This document shows positions 6,933 through 13,413 of a stretch of 13,413 nt of DNA, one piece after another. The position numbers and the translations under genes were made by a program. Position 1 is the first letter of the stretch. Every line of letters begins with the position of its first letter. Under the pieces are notes generated by a model, which did not search any database, was not told the origin of the DNA, and worked only from the letters and a program-made list of their open reading frames with translations. The stretch comes from Phocaeicola_A sp964580305 (lineage in GTDB: Bacteria; Bacteroidota; Bacteroidia; Bacteroidales; Bacteroidaceae). Location: assembly GCA_964580305.1 (NCBI GenBank), contig CAZOKL010000062.1:1-13413 (forward strand), given 5' to 3'.

Positions 6933-8987
6933 ATGACCGAACAGATAATCAATAGCAACCCGTTTCTTGAAACGTATCACACACCTCATCATACCCATCC
7001 TTTCGACCGCATACGAATAGAGCATTACGAACCGGCTTTTCGTGAAGGTATGCGGCAGCAGAATGCCGAAATTGACGCTCTTGTGAACAGTTCTGAAGCT
7101 CCCACATTTAAGAATACCATTGTCGCACTGGAACGTTCGGGCAGGTTGTTGGAACGTGTGTGCCAAGTGTTTTTTAATTTGATGGAAGCCGAAAGTAGTG
7201 ACGCCATGCAGCAGCTTGCTCAAAAGATGTCTCCTGTGTTGACTGAGCATAGCAACAATATAAGTCTGAATGAAAAGCTATTTGCTCGTGTAAAGGCAGT
7301 CTATAAACAGGGGACCGGCCATCTTGAAGGAGAAGATCGTGAACTGTTGCAGAAGACGTATGACAGCTTTGTGCGTAACGGAGCTAATCTGGAAGGTGAA
7401 GTCAAGGCAGAATATCGCCGTTTGAGTAGGGAGCTTAGTGAGCTCACTGTGCAGTTTGCACAAAACACACTGAAGGAAATAAATCGTTTCCAGCTGGTGG
7501 TTACTGACCAATCACAGTTGGCTGGTTTGCCGGAGTCGGTAGTCGAGGCTGCGGCTCAGACAGCACGGGAAAAAGGTGTGGATGGTTGGGTATTCACGTT
7601 GCATGCACCCAGCTATCGCCCTTTCATGACCTATTGTGTCGACCGTAACCTACGTCGCCAGATGTACATGGCTTATATGACGCAGTGCACTCACGATGAT
7701 GAGTCTGACAATTTGGGTATAGTTCCTGCTATCGTGAATACCCGTATGAAACTGGCGCAGATACTGGGCTATGACACATATGCCGACTATGTCCTGCAAA
7801 AGCGTATGGCGGAAAACACCAGCAACGTCTATCGTCTTCTGAATGAACTGATAGAAGCATATATGCCTACGGCAAAAGCCGAGTGTAAAGCTATCAGAGA
7901 ATATGCACGGCATTTTGAGGGTGAGGACTTTGAATTGATGCCGTGGGATTGGTCATACTATTCGGAAAAGCTGAAAAATGAGAAGTACAGTATAGACCAG
8001 GAGTTGCTTCGTCCGTATTTTGAGCTAGACAAAGTCATATCCGGTGTGTTCGGGTTGGCAACGCGTCTATATGGCATCACGTTCAAGGAAAACAAGGAGA
8101 TACCGGTGTTTCATCCTGATGTGAAGGCATACGAGGTCTTTGATAAAGATGGCAGTTATTTGGCAGTATTATATGCAGATTTCTATCCGCGGGAGACTAA
8201 ACAGTCTGGAGCTTGGATGACCTCATTCAAGGACCAGTGGATAGAAGACGATGGCACAAACAGTCGTCCTCATGTCTCTATCACGACGAATTTCACGAAA
8301 CCCACAATCAGTAAACCTGCCTTGTTGACGCTGGAAGAAGTGGAAACATTTTTGCATGAGTTCGGTCATGCACTCCACGGTATGTTTGCCAACACCCGTT
8401 ATGCTTCTATGAGCGGGACGAGTGTCTATCGTGATTTTGTGGAGTTACCTTCGCAGATTATGGAGAACTTTGCCATAGAAAAGGACTTTTTATACACCTT
8501 TGCGCGGCATTATCAGACTGGTGATTTCTTGCCGGACGAATATGTGGAACGCATCGTAAAGGCTTCCAATTTCAATGTGGCTTATGCTTGTCTGCGTCAA
8601 GTCAGCTTCGGTTTGCTTGATATGGCTTGGTACACACGTCATGAAGCGTTCGACGGTGATGTACGCACCTACGAACAGGATGCGTGGAAGAAAGCGCAGC
8701 TTTTGCCCATCGTGCCTGAAACGTGCATGAGTGTCCAATTCTCTCACATCATGAACGGAGGCTATTCAGCAGGTTATTATAGTTATAAGTGGGCCGAAGT
8801 GCTTGATGCCGATGCATTTTCTGTGTTCAAAGAGAAAGGCATTTTCAACTTAGGCGTAGCGCAGTCGTTTCGTGACAATATCTTGTCTAAAGGAGGAACG
8901 GAGCATCCGATGATACTTTATAAACGTTTTCGTGGGCAGGAACCGACGATTGATGCTTTGCTGCGTCGCAATGAAATTAAGAAATGA
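6933..8987 (+). CDS. dcp: Peptidyl-dipeptidase Dcp (M3 zinc metallopeptidase)
   Basis: At 684 residues this matches the length of E. coli Dcp (about 680). Dcp removes dipeptides from the C-terminus of short peptides and serves peptide turnover. The zinc site is HEFGH with ligands His475 and His479 and catalytic Glu476, followed by HGMF; the third zinc ligand is Glu504 in FVELPSQ, 29 residues after His475, as expected for M3. The C-terminal substrate-binding block has His605 in FSHIMNGG and the tyrosine cluster GYSAGYYSYKW (610-620). The N-terminal half is the helical cap of the family. There is no signal peptide, so the enzyme should be cytoplasmic. It follows the Crp-type gene by 15 bp and precedes a lipoprotein gene by 18 bp. 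Oligopeptidase A is the nearest alternative in the family, but length and overall pattern favour Dcp. Confidence 0.93.
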   Translation: MTEQIINSNPFLETYHTPHHTHPFDRIRIEHYEPAFREGMRQQNAEIDALVNSSEAPTFKNTIVALERSGRLLERVCQVFFNLMEAESSDAMQQLAQKMSPVLTEHSNNISLNEKLFARVKAVYKQGTGHLEGEDRELLQKTYDSFVRNGANLEGEVKAEYRRLSRELSELTVQFAQNTLKEINRFQLVVTDQSQLAGLPESVVEAAAQTAREKGVDGWVFTLHAPSYRPFMTYCVDRNLRRQMYMAYMTQCTHDDESDNLGIVPAIVNTRMKLAQILGYDTYADYVLQKRMAENTSNVYRLLNELIEAYMPTAKAECKAIREYARHFEGEDFELMPWDWSYYSEKLKNEKYSIDQELLRPYFELDKVISGVFGLATRLYGITFKENKEIPVFHPDVKAYEVFDKDGSYLAVLYADFYPRETKQSGAWMTSFKDQWIEDDGTNSRPHVSITTNFTKPTISKPALLTLEEVETFLHEFGHALHGMFANTRYASMSGTSVYRDFVELPSQIMENFAIEKDFLYTFARHYQTGDFLPDEYVERIVKASNFNVAYACLRQVSFGLLDMAWYTRHEAFDGDVRTYEQDAWKKAQLLPIVPETCMSVQFSHIMNGGYSAGYYSYKWAEVLDADAFSVFKEKGIFNLGVAQSFRDNILSKGGTEHPMILYKRFRGQEPTIDALLRRNEIKK

Positions 8988-9005
8988 TTTGAAATAAAAA
9001 TAGAT

Positions 9006-9455
9006 ATGAATATGAAGCAGATAAGACTTTTGTTAAAGGCTCCTCTTTTTTGTGTATTGTTTTCTCTGTTTGCTGGATGCAATGAGGAAGACGACATAGA
9101 AGGTATCTTCATAGAGCGGACATGGTATGTGTCGAGTTTTCTTGATGCAGAAGGGCTGCCGGAAAACATAGATGACCAGGTTTTGGCCAACAATCGAGAC
9201 TCATACCGAATTGTCTTTAGTCCGGAAACATTTAATGCACAAGCAGGGTCATATGTGTTTAGTGGTCGTTGGATTGTGGATGGGAAGAGTCAGACCATCC
9301 AATTCACGATGAATTCGGGAACTGCGGGTACAGATGAATTAAGTCGTGCACTGATTAATCGATTGGAAAATGCTGTCCGTTATGAAGGCAGCTATACGTT
9401 CCTTCGTATTTATACAGAGGCGGGTAATTCTGTTTTGTTTAGTCCAAGCAATTAA
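9006..9455 (+). CDS. Small lipoprotein of unknown function (DUF4847-like)
   Basis: A 149-residue protein with a type II signal peptide: basic start (K4, R7, K11), hydrophobic stretch to about residue 23, lipobox FAGC and lipidated Cys25. It is followed by a strongly acidic run (NEEDD) typical of the Bacteroidota surface-export signal, so the mature protein is probably on the outer surface. The rest looks like a small beta-rich domain: TWYVSSF, YRIVFSPETFNA, YVFSGRWIVD, TIQFTMN and YTFLRIYTE read as strands of a lipocalin-like or META-like barrel. From memory it resembles the DUF4847 lipoproteins that follow dcp in Bacteroides, but I cannot check this. It lies 18 bp after dcp and 15 bp before the dCMP deaminase gene, inside the operon. 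No enzymatic motif seen. Confidence 0.85.
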   Translation: MNMKQIRLLLKAPLFCVLFSLFAGCNEEDDIEGIFIERTWYVSSFLDAEGLPENIDDQVLANNRDSYRIVFSPETFNAQAGSYVFSGRWIVDGKSQTIQFTMNSGTAGTDELSRALINRLENAVRYEGSYTFLRIYTEAGNSVLFSPSN

Positions 9456-9470
9456 AAAAGGTGACACGTT

Positions 9471-9908
9471 ATGATGCATGAAGAGATTAAGCAGCAGGAG
9501 TTGGATAAGCGTTATATACGCATGGCAACCATTTGGGCGGAGAATTCCTATTGTCGACGTCGTCAAGTGGGAGCGTTGATTGTGAAAGATAAGATGATAA
9601 TATCGGATGGCTATAACGGCACTCCTTCAGGGTTTGAGAATGTGTGTGAAGACGAAAATAATGTGACTAAACCCTATGTCCTGCACGCTGAGGCCAATGC
9701 TATCACGAAGATAGCTCGTTCCAATAACAGCAGTGATGGAGCTACGATGTATGTGACAGCATCGCCCTGCATCGAATGTGCCAAGCTAATCATCCAAGCG
9801 GGTATCCGTAGGGTGGTGTATTCGGAAAAATATCGGTTGGAAGACGGACTTGACTTGCTGCGCAAGGCTGGTGTAAAGATAGTATATGTGAATCCTAAAG
9901 ATCAATAA
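9471..9908 (+). CDS. Deoxycytidylate (dCMP) deaminase family protein
   Basis: This 145-residue cytoplasmic enzyme of the cytidine deaminase fold has the complete zinc site: HAE (His72, catalytic Glu74) and PCIEC (Cys100, Cys103). The N-terminal RYIRMATIWAENSYCRRRQVG and the DGYNGTPSGFENVCED stretch are typical of the dCMP deaminase/ComEB group. The reaction deaminates dCMP to dUMP, the substrate of thymidylate synthase. Length is close to the usual 140-180. Two ATG codons stand in tandem (9471, 9474); either may be used. It follows the lipoprotein gene by 15 bp, and its stop lies 4 bp before the S41 protease start. A role in DNA uptake (ComEB) is possible by family name only; dCMP deamination is the safer call. 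Confidence 0.92.
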   Translation: MMHEEIKQQELDKRYIRMATIWAENSYCRRRQVGALIVKDKMIISDGYNGTPSGFENVCEDENNVTKPYVLHAEANAITKIARSNNSSDGATMYVTASPCIECAKLIIQAGIRRVVYSEKYRLEDGLDLLRKAGVKIVYVNPKDQ

Positions 9909-9912
9909 GAAT

Positions 9913-11568
9913 ATGAATGAGAATAATAAGACTTCACGTTTCATTCCCATTATTATCGCCGCCAGTGTCGTGGTGGGAGTCTTGATTGGAACTTTTTATG
10001 CAAACCATTTTTCTGGAAACAGGTTGAGCATCATCAATACATCATCCAATAAGTTGAACGACTTGCTTCGAATCATTGACGACAAATATGTCGATTCGGT
10101 GAGTATGACGGATTTGGTGGAGAAAGCTATGCCACAGATTTTGGCTGAGCTCGATCCACACTCCATGTACATATCGGCAAAAGATGTGGAGGCTAGCAAT
10201 GCAGACTTGAAGGGACATTTTAGCGGCATAGGTGTGTCATTTACCATTCAACGGGATACTGTCTGCATCAACAATGTAATTCAAGGCGGGCCGTCAGAGA
10301 AGATTGGCTTGATGCCGGGTGACCGCATTATTGCCGTGGACGATTCGGTTTTTGTCGGGAAGAGGGTTACGGAAGAGTCGGCAAAGCGGAAACTGAAGGG
10401 TGAGAAAGGTACTATCGTGAAACTAGGTATTTATCGGCCAGGAGTGAAAGAAACGCTCGACTTTACGGTGGTGCGTGGTGACATTCCGTTGAAGAGTGTC
10501 GATACTTATTACATGTTGACCGACAAGATTGGTTACATCAAGATAAATAAGTTTGCTGAAACTACGTATGCTGAGGTGATGATTGCCATTGCCAGCCTTC
10601 AGCAGAAAGGGAGTGAGTCGCTGGTTATTGACTTACGTGGCAATACGGGGGGCTACCTTGGAGCTGCTGTGAGCATCATTAATGAGTTCCTTCCGAGAAA
10701 CAGGCTAATTGTATACACTGAAGGACGGAAGTCGCCACGTGAGGAATTCCGTTCGGACGGGCGTGGCACGAACCAGAATACACCGTTGGTACTTTTGACA
10801 GATGAAATTTCAGCCTCAGCCAGTGAAATCTTCTCCGGTGCCATTCAGGATAATGATCGTGGCGTAATTGTCGGACGGAGGACCTTCGGCAAAGGACTGG
10901 TGCAGCAACCTATCGACTTCCGTGACGGTTCATCCATGCGTCTGACCGTGTCGCGTTATTACACACCATCGGGCCGTTGCATCCAAAAGCCTTATACGCG
11001 CGGTGAAAGCATGGAGTATGAATATGACATTGTGAACCGATTTAATCATGGAGAGTTCTTCTCGGAGGATAGTATCAAGCAAAACACAAAAGAGGTCTAT
11101 CACACCGTGTTGGGACGTTCTGTCTACGGAGATGGGGGTATTATGCCTGATTATTTCGTGCCGCAAGACACCACTGGGTACACCTCTTATTATATGACGT
11201 GTGTGAATCGTGGTGTCTACATTGAGTTTGGTTTCCAATATACTGACAAGAACCGCCAGAAGCTGGAAGAGTTTAAGGATCAGGCTTCACTTGTGGCTTA
11301 TCTAAAACAGAAGAATCTGGTGGACAAGTTTGCGCGCTTTGCTGAGACACGTGGCATTAAACGTCGCAACCTGATGATTCAGAAGTCATACACCCTTTTG
11401 GAACGGCTGGTCATTGGCAGCATCGTGAACTATGCGCTTGACTTCGGCGATTATATCCAGTATTTGAATGAAAGCGACCCCACTGTGGCTAAAGCTATCG
11501 AAGTGTTGGAAAAAGGGGATGCATTTCCACAGGTTCCCAACAGCGAAGAAAAGAATACAGAGCAATGA
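9913..11568 (+). CDS. S41 family C-terminal processing protease (CtpA/Prc type)
   Basis: This 551-residue serine protease has a single N-terminal hydrophobic segment (about 11-30) acting as signal anchor, so it works in the periplasm. A PDZ domain spans roughly 98-180, with GIGVSF (105-110), GGPSEKIGLMPGDRII and the following loop. The catalytic core shows the LRGNTGGYLGAAV block (about 241-253), then SASASEIFSGA with Ser302 as the likely nucleophile, and TFGKGLVQQ with Lys327 and Gln331. The 25-residue Ser-Lys and 4-residue Lys-Gln spacings match Prc and CtpB, so the enzyme should be active. These proteases trim or degrade envelope proteins from the C-terminus. The C-terminal 150 or so residues form the usual helical extension. 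The gene begins 4 bp after the deaminase stop and overlaps the next gene by ATGA. Confidence 0.94.
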   Translation: MNENNKTSRFIPIIIAASVVVGVLIGTFYANHFSGNRLSIINTSSNKLNDLLRIIDDKYVDSVSMTDLVEKAMPQILAELDPHSMYISAKDVEASNADLKGHFSGIGVSFTIQRDTVCINNVIQGGPSEKIGLMPGDRIIAVDDSVFVGKRVTEESAKRKLKGEKGTIVKLGIYRPGVKETLDFTVVRGDIPLKSVDTYYMLTDKIGYIKINKFAETTYAEVMIAIASLQQKGSESLVIDLRGNTGGYLGAAVSIINEFLPRNRLIVYTEGRKSPREEFRSDGRGTNQNTPLVLLTDEISASASEIFSGAIQDNDRGVIVGRRTFGKGLVQQPIDFRDGSSMRLTVSRYYTPSGRCIQKPYTRGESMEYEYDIVNRFNHGEFFSEDSIKQNTKEVYHTVLGRSVYGDGGIMPDYFVPQDTTGYTSYYMTCVNRGVYIEFGFQYTDKNRQKLEEFKDQASLVAYLKQKNLVDKFARFAETRGIKRRNLMIQKSYTLLERLVIGSIVNYALDFGDYIQYLNESDPTVAKAIEVLEKGDAFPQVPNSEEKNTEQ

Positions 11569-11918
11569 TGGAAGAAAAGAAGGCATTGCGCAAACGCATT
11601 GCACTGCTAAAAGGCATGATGAAAGCGTCGGATCTTTCAGCCGCTTCCGAGCAGTTGTTTGTTCATGTGGAGCGACTACCTCTATTTCAGGAAGCGCGTA
11701 CGGTGTTGTGTTATTATTCATTGCCGGACGAAGTGCAAACACATGCTTTTGTGGAACGCTGGAAAGACAAAAAGTGCATCCTGCTCCCTGTGGTGAAAGG
11801 TGATGATTTGGAATTGAAATGTTACACGGGACAACAGAATTTGAAGTCGAATGCTTATCACATCGAGGAACCTACGGGACAGTTGTTTACTGATTACGGT
11901 TCGGTTGACTTGGTGCTG
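11565..11918 (+). CDS. 5-formyltetrahydrofolate cyclo-ligase, 3' end lost in gap
   Basis: The first 118 residues are present; the family is usually about 175-200. It converts 5-formyl-THF to 5,10-methenyl-THF using ATP, salvaging a storage folate in the cytoplasm. Evidence is the N-terminal KKALRKRI (the K-x-x-L-R start of the family), YYSLPDEVQT (50-59), which forms part of the folate site, and the ILLPVV strand (72-77) followed by LELKCY. The C-terminal glycine-rich ATP-binding motif falls in the run of N. Reading through the N gives a false continuation, because the sequence after 12018 in this frame is antisense to DUF721. The ATG overlaps the S41 protease stop (ATGA), so translation is probably coupled; a second ATG follows at once. 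It is the last visible gene of the operon. Confidence 0.85.
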
Positions 11919-12018
11919 NNNNNNNNNNNNNNNNNNNNNNNNNNNNNNNNNNNNNNNNNNNNNNNNNNNNNNNNNNNNNNNNNNNNNNNNNNNNNNNNNN
12001 NNNNNNNNNNNNNNNNNN
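11919..12018. other. Assembly gap (100 N)
   Basis: Exactly 100 undetermined bases, the conventional placeholder for a gap of unknown size. Both flanking genes run into it, 5-FCL from the left and DUF721 from the right. By usual family lengths they need about 175-200 and about 110 further bases, so the true gap should be near 300 bp or more if both genes are intact. The terminators of both converging transcripts presumably lie here. Confidence 0.97.
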
Positions 12019-12194
12019 ACATAGAGTATTTGGTTTTTGATGAACAGATCACCTGTGTAGATGGCAACATCGGAGCCGAGTACCTTTTGCCAAGCTTGGA
12101 TGAGTCGATATTCATTGAGCGGTGACTCCAAACCTACCTGGCGCATATATTGCCGGATGAGCATCCCTATTGGTTCTGCTTTATTTCGTTTCAT
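12019..12194 (-). CDS. DUF721 (DciA-like) protein, 3' end lost in gap
   Basis: The first 58 residues are visible, running from ATG at 12192-12194 into the gap; full-length Bacteroidota members are near 95-100 residues as I recall. The visible part has the DUF721 pattern: basic N-terminus (MKRNKAEPIGMLI), a helix to about residue 20, then RLIQAWQKVLG (30-40) with the conserved Trp35, and the start of the beta portion at DVAIYTGDLFIKNQILY. DUF721 includes DciA, the ancestral loader of the DnaB helicase at origins; assignment to that role is inference from family and neighbour. Its ATG overlaps the recF TGA by ATGA, so it is translated after recF from the same mRNA. Confidence 0.82.
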
Positions 12195-13312
12195 ACGGTT
12201 TGTGCCTCCTTGGTGTTGTTTGTGACGGAGCCATTGACAATGGTAAACAAACGATAGTTCTGTTTTGTTTTTTTGAGTATTTGGTCCAGATAGTCGCGGT
12301 TGGTGTCAGTAATGAATATTTGTCCGAAGCTGTCGCTGGCCACGAGCTTCACGATTTGCTCTACGCGTGAGGCGTCCAGCTTGTCAAAAATGTCGTCAAG
12401 TAGTAGAATAGGAAGCGTCTGGCTACCAGTGCGTTTCAGAAAGTTGAATTGTGCTAACTTTAGGGCTATGAGGTACGTTTTGTTTTGTCCCTGCGAGCCC
12501 TCTCGCTTGATGGGTAGCTCTCCCAACAGCATGTCCAATTCATCCTTGTGGATTCCGTGGAGCGAGTAACCCATTATACGGTCTTTCAGTCGGCTCTCAC
12601 GGATGACGTCAATGAGTGCACCCCGCTGGGCATGGGAACGATAGGTGAGACCCGCTTGTTCACGATTTTGTGAGATGTAGGAGTAAAATGATTGGAAGAT
12701 GGGGATAAATTCGTGGATAAACTCATTGCGCTTTCGATAGACAGTTTCTCCCGTCTCTGCCATCATCCCCTCCCACACTTCTAGCAACTCATTGTCGGGC
12801 TCATCTTCTTGCTTGAGGAGCGTGTTGCGTTGTTGCAGAGCTTTATTGTAGCGGAGCAACGCCTCCAGGTATTCTTTGTCATACTGTGAGATAACCATGT
12901 CCATGAAACGGCGTCGTTCTTCGCTTCCGCCAGAAATCAAGTTTGCATCGGCAGGCGACACCATGATGAGGGGAATGAAGCCGATGTGATCGGCTAAGCG
13001 TGGATACTCTTTCTTGTTGCGCTTGAATTGTTTCTTTTGACGGCGTTTTAGCCCGCAATAGATTTCCTCTGGCATACCATCCTCCAGTTCATAGAATCCA
13101 TGAATCACGAAAAATTCTTCTCCGTGGCGGATGTTTTGTGAGTCAATGGGATTAGAGGCACTTTTGCAGAATGAGAGATAGTAGACAGCATCAAGCAAAT
13201 TGGTTTTGCCCATACCGTTTTGTCCGATGAAGCAATTGATTTTCGGCGAGAAATCCAACTCCACTTGGTATAGATTCTTATAATTGAATATAGATATGTG
13301 TTTCAGTATCAT
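12191..13312 (-). CDS. recF: DNA replication/repair protein RecF
   Basis: This 373-residue ABC/SMC-like ATPase matches the usual RecF length (about 360-380). RecF binds single-strand/double-strand junctions and helps RecR and RecO load RecA at gaps. The N-terminus reads LKHISIFNYKNL, then Walker A GQNGMGKT (30-37). RecF-specific SGGSEERRRFMD (127-138) follows. The ABC signature region is SQGQNKTYLIALKLAQ (273-288), and Walker B is ILLLDDIFDKLD (302-313), followed by the D-loop region. All ATPase motifs are intact. The ATG at 13312 is preceded almost at once by a -7 box, which supports this start and suggests a very short or absent leader. The gene overlaps the downstream DUF721 gene by 4 bp. 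Confidence 0.96.
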   Translation of the reverse strand: MILKHISIFNYKNLYQVELDFSPKINCFIGQNGMGKTNLLDAVYYLSFCKSASNPIDSQNIRHGEEFFVIHGFYELEDGMPEEIYCGLKRRQKKQFKRNKKEYPRLADHIGFIPLIMVSPADANLISGGSEERRRFMDMVISQYDKEYLEALLRYNKALQQRNTLLKQEDEPDNELLEVWEGMMAETGETVYRKRNEFIHEFIPIFQSFYSYISQNREQAGLTYRSHAQRGALIDVIRESRLKDRIMGYSLHGIHKDELDMLLGELPIKREGSQGQNKTYLIALKLAQFNFLKRTGSQTLPILLLDDIFDKLDASRVEQIVKLVASDSFGQIFITDTNRDYLDQILKKTKQNYRLFTIVNGSVTNNTKEAQTV

Positions 13313-13317
13313 GTTCG

Positions 13318-13348
13318 CAAAGTTAAATCATAAATTCCGATTCGGAAA
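13318..13348 (-). promoter_or_regulatory. recF promoter (-7 and weak -33 boxes)
   Basis: On the minus strand TAACTTTG (13325 to 13318) matches the Bacteroidota -7 consensus TAnnTTTG exactly. TTTC (13348 to 13345), three of four bases of the -33 TTTG, lies 19 bp upstream, a standard spacing. The predicted start is within a few bases of the recF ATG at 13312, implying a leaderless or near-leaderless transcript. The remaining bases to 13413 show no gene. Confidence 0.5.
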
Positions 13349-13413
13349 ATAGATGAGTAGAAGTTTATGTCTATTGGGGATTTTGGAATGAAATTGAATA
13401 TTTTGGCTAATTA

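Noticed and set aside
11919..12125. Continuation of the 5-FCL reading frame across the gap to a stop at 12125
   Set aside because: The bases after 12018 are the minus-strand start of DUF721, which joins recF by ATGA; the plus-strand reading there is antisense and the join over N is artificial.

Overview
The window looks like a chromosomal segment of a gut-type Bacteroidales bacterium (Bacteroides/Phocaeicola/Prevotella relatives). The grounds are a SusC/SusD outer-membrane pair, lipoproteins with acidic residues after the lipobox cysteine, promoter-like TAnnTTTG boxes of the Bacteroidota sigma factor, A/T-rich translation starts without clear Shine-Dalgarno sequences, and a Dcp / dCMP deaminase / S41 protease / 5-FCL / DUF721 / RecF order that I recall from this group. 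A run of exactly 100 N (11919-12018) marks a scaffold gap, so this is draft or metagenome-derived sequence.

Layout. 1-142: promoter and leader of the first gene. 143-5113 (+): a SusC-type TonB-dependent transporter and its SusD-type surface lipoprotein, 21 bp apart, with no degradative enzyme or regulator visible beside them. 5114-5432: about 320 bp with no convincing gene; it holds a 153-bp segment bounded by imperfect 17-bp inverted repeats (12 bp perfect) and then an intrinsic terminator. 5433-6029 (-): a MarC-family membrane protein. 6030-6203: divergent promoter region. 6204-11918 (+): six tightly packed genes, probably one operon: Crp/Fnr-type regulator, M3 peptidyl-dipeptidase Dcp, small lipoprotein, dCMP deaminase, S41 C-terminal processing protease, and 5-formyltetrahydrofolate cyclo-ligase, the last cut by the gap. 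12019-13312 (-): the converging pair recF and a DUF721 (DciA-like) gene, overlapping by ATGA, with DUF721 also cut by the gap. 13313-13413: recF promoter and the start of the next intergenic region.

How the genes work together. SusC/SusD bind and import an unidentified ligand, probably an oligosaccharide, across the outer membrane. The six-gene operon mixes regulation, peptide turnover and envelope proteolysis with two enzymes that meet in thymidylate synthesis: dCMP deaminase supplies dUMP, and 5-FCL returns 5-formyl-THF to the active folate pool. recF-DUF721 is a replication/repair pair.

Nothing here is clearly a new defence or mobile system. The strongest unusual signal is a nine-G tract just after the susC signal peptide, placed so that losing or gaining one G gives an almost immediate stop: a candidate phase-variation switch. 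The next are the inverted-repeat element downstream of susD and the dyads and direct repeats between marC and the Crp-type gene.
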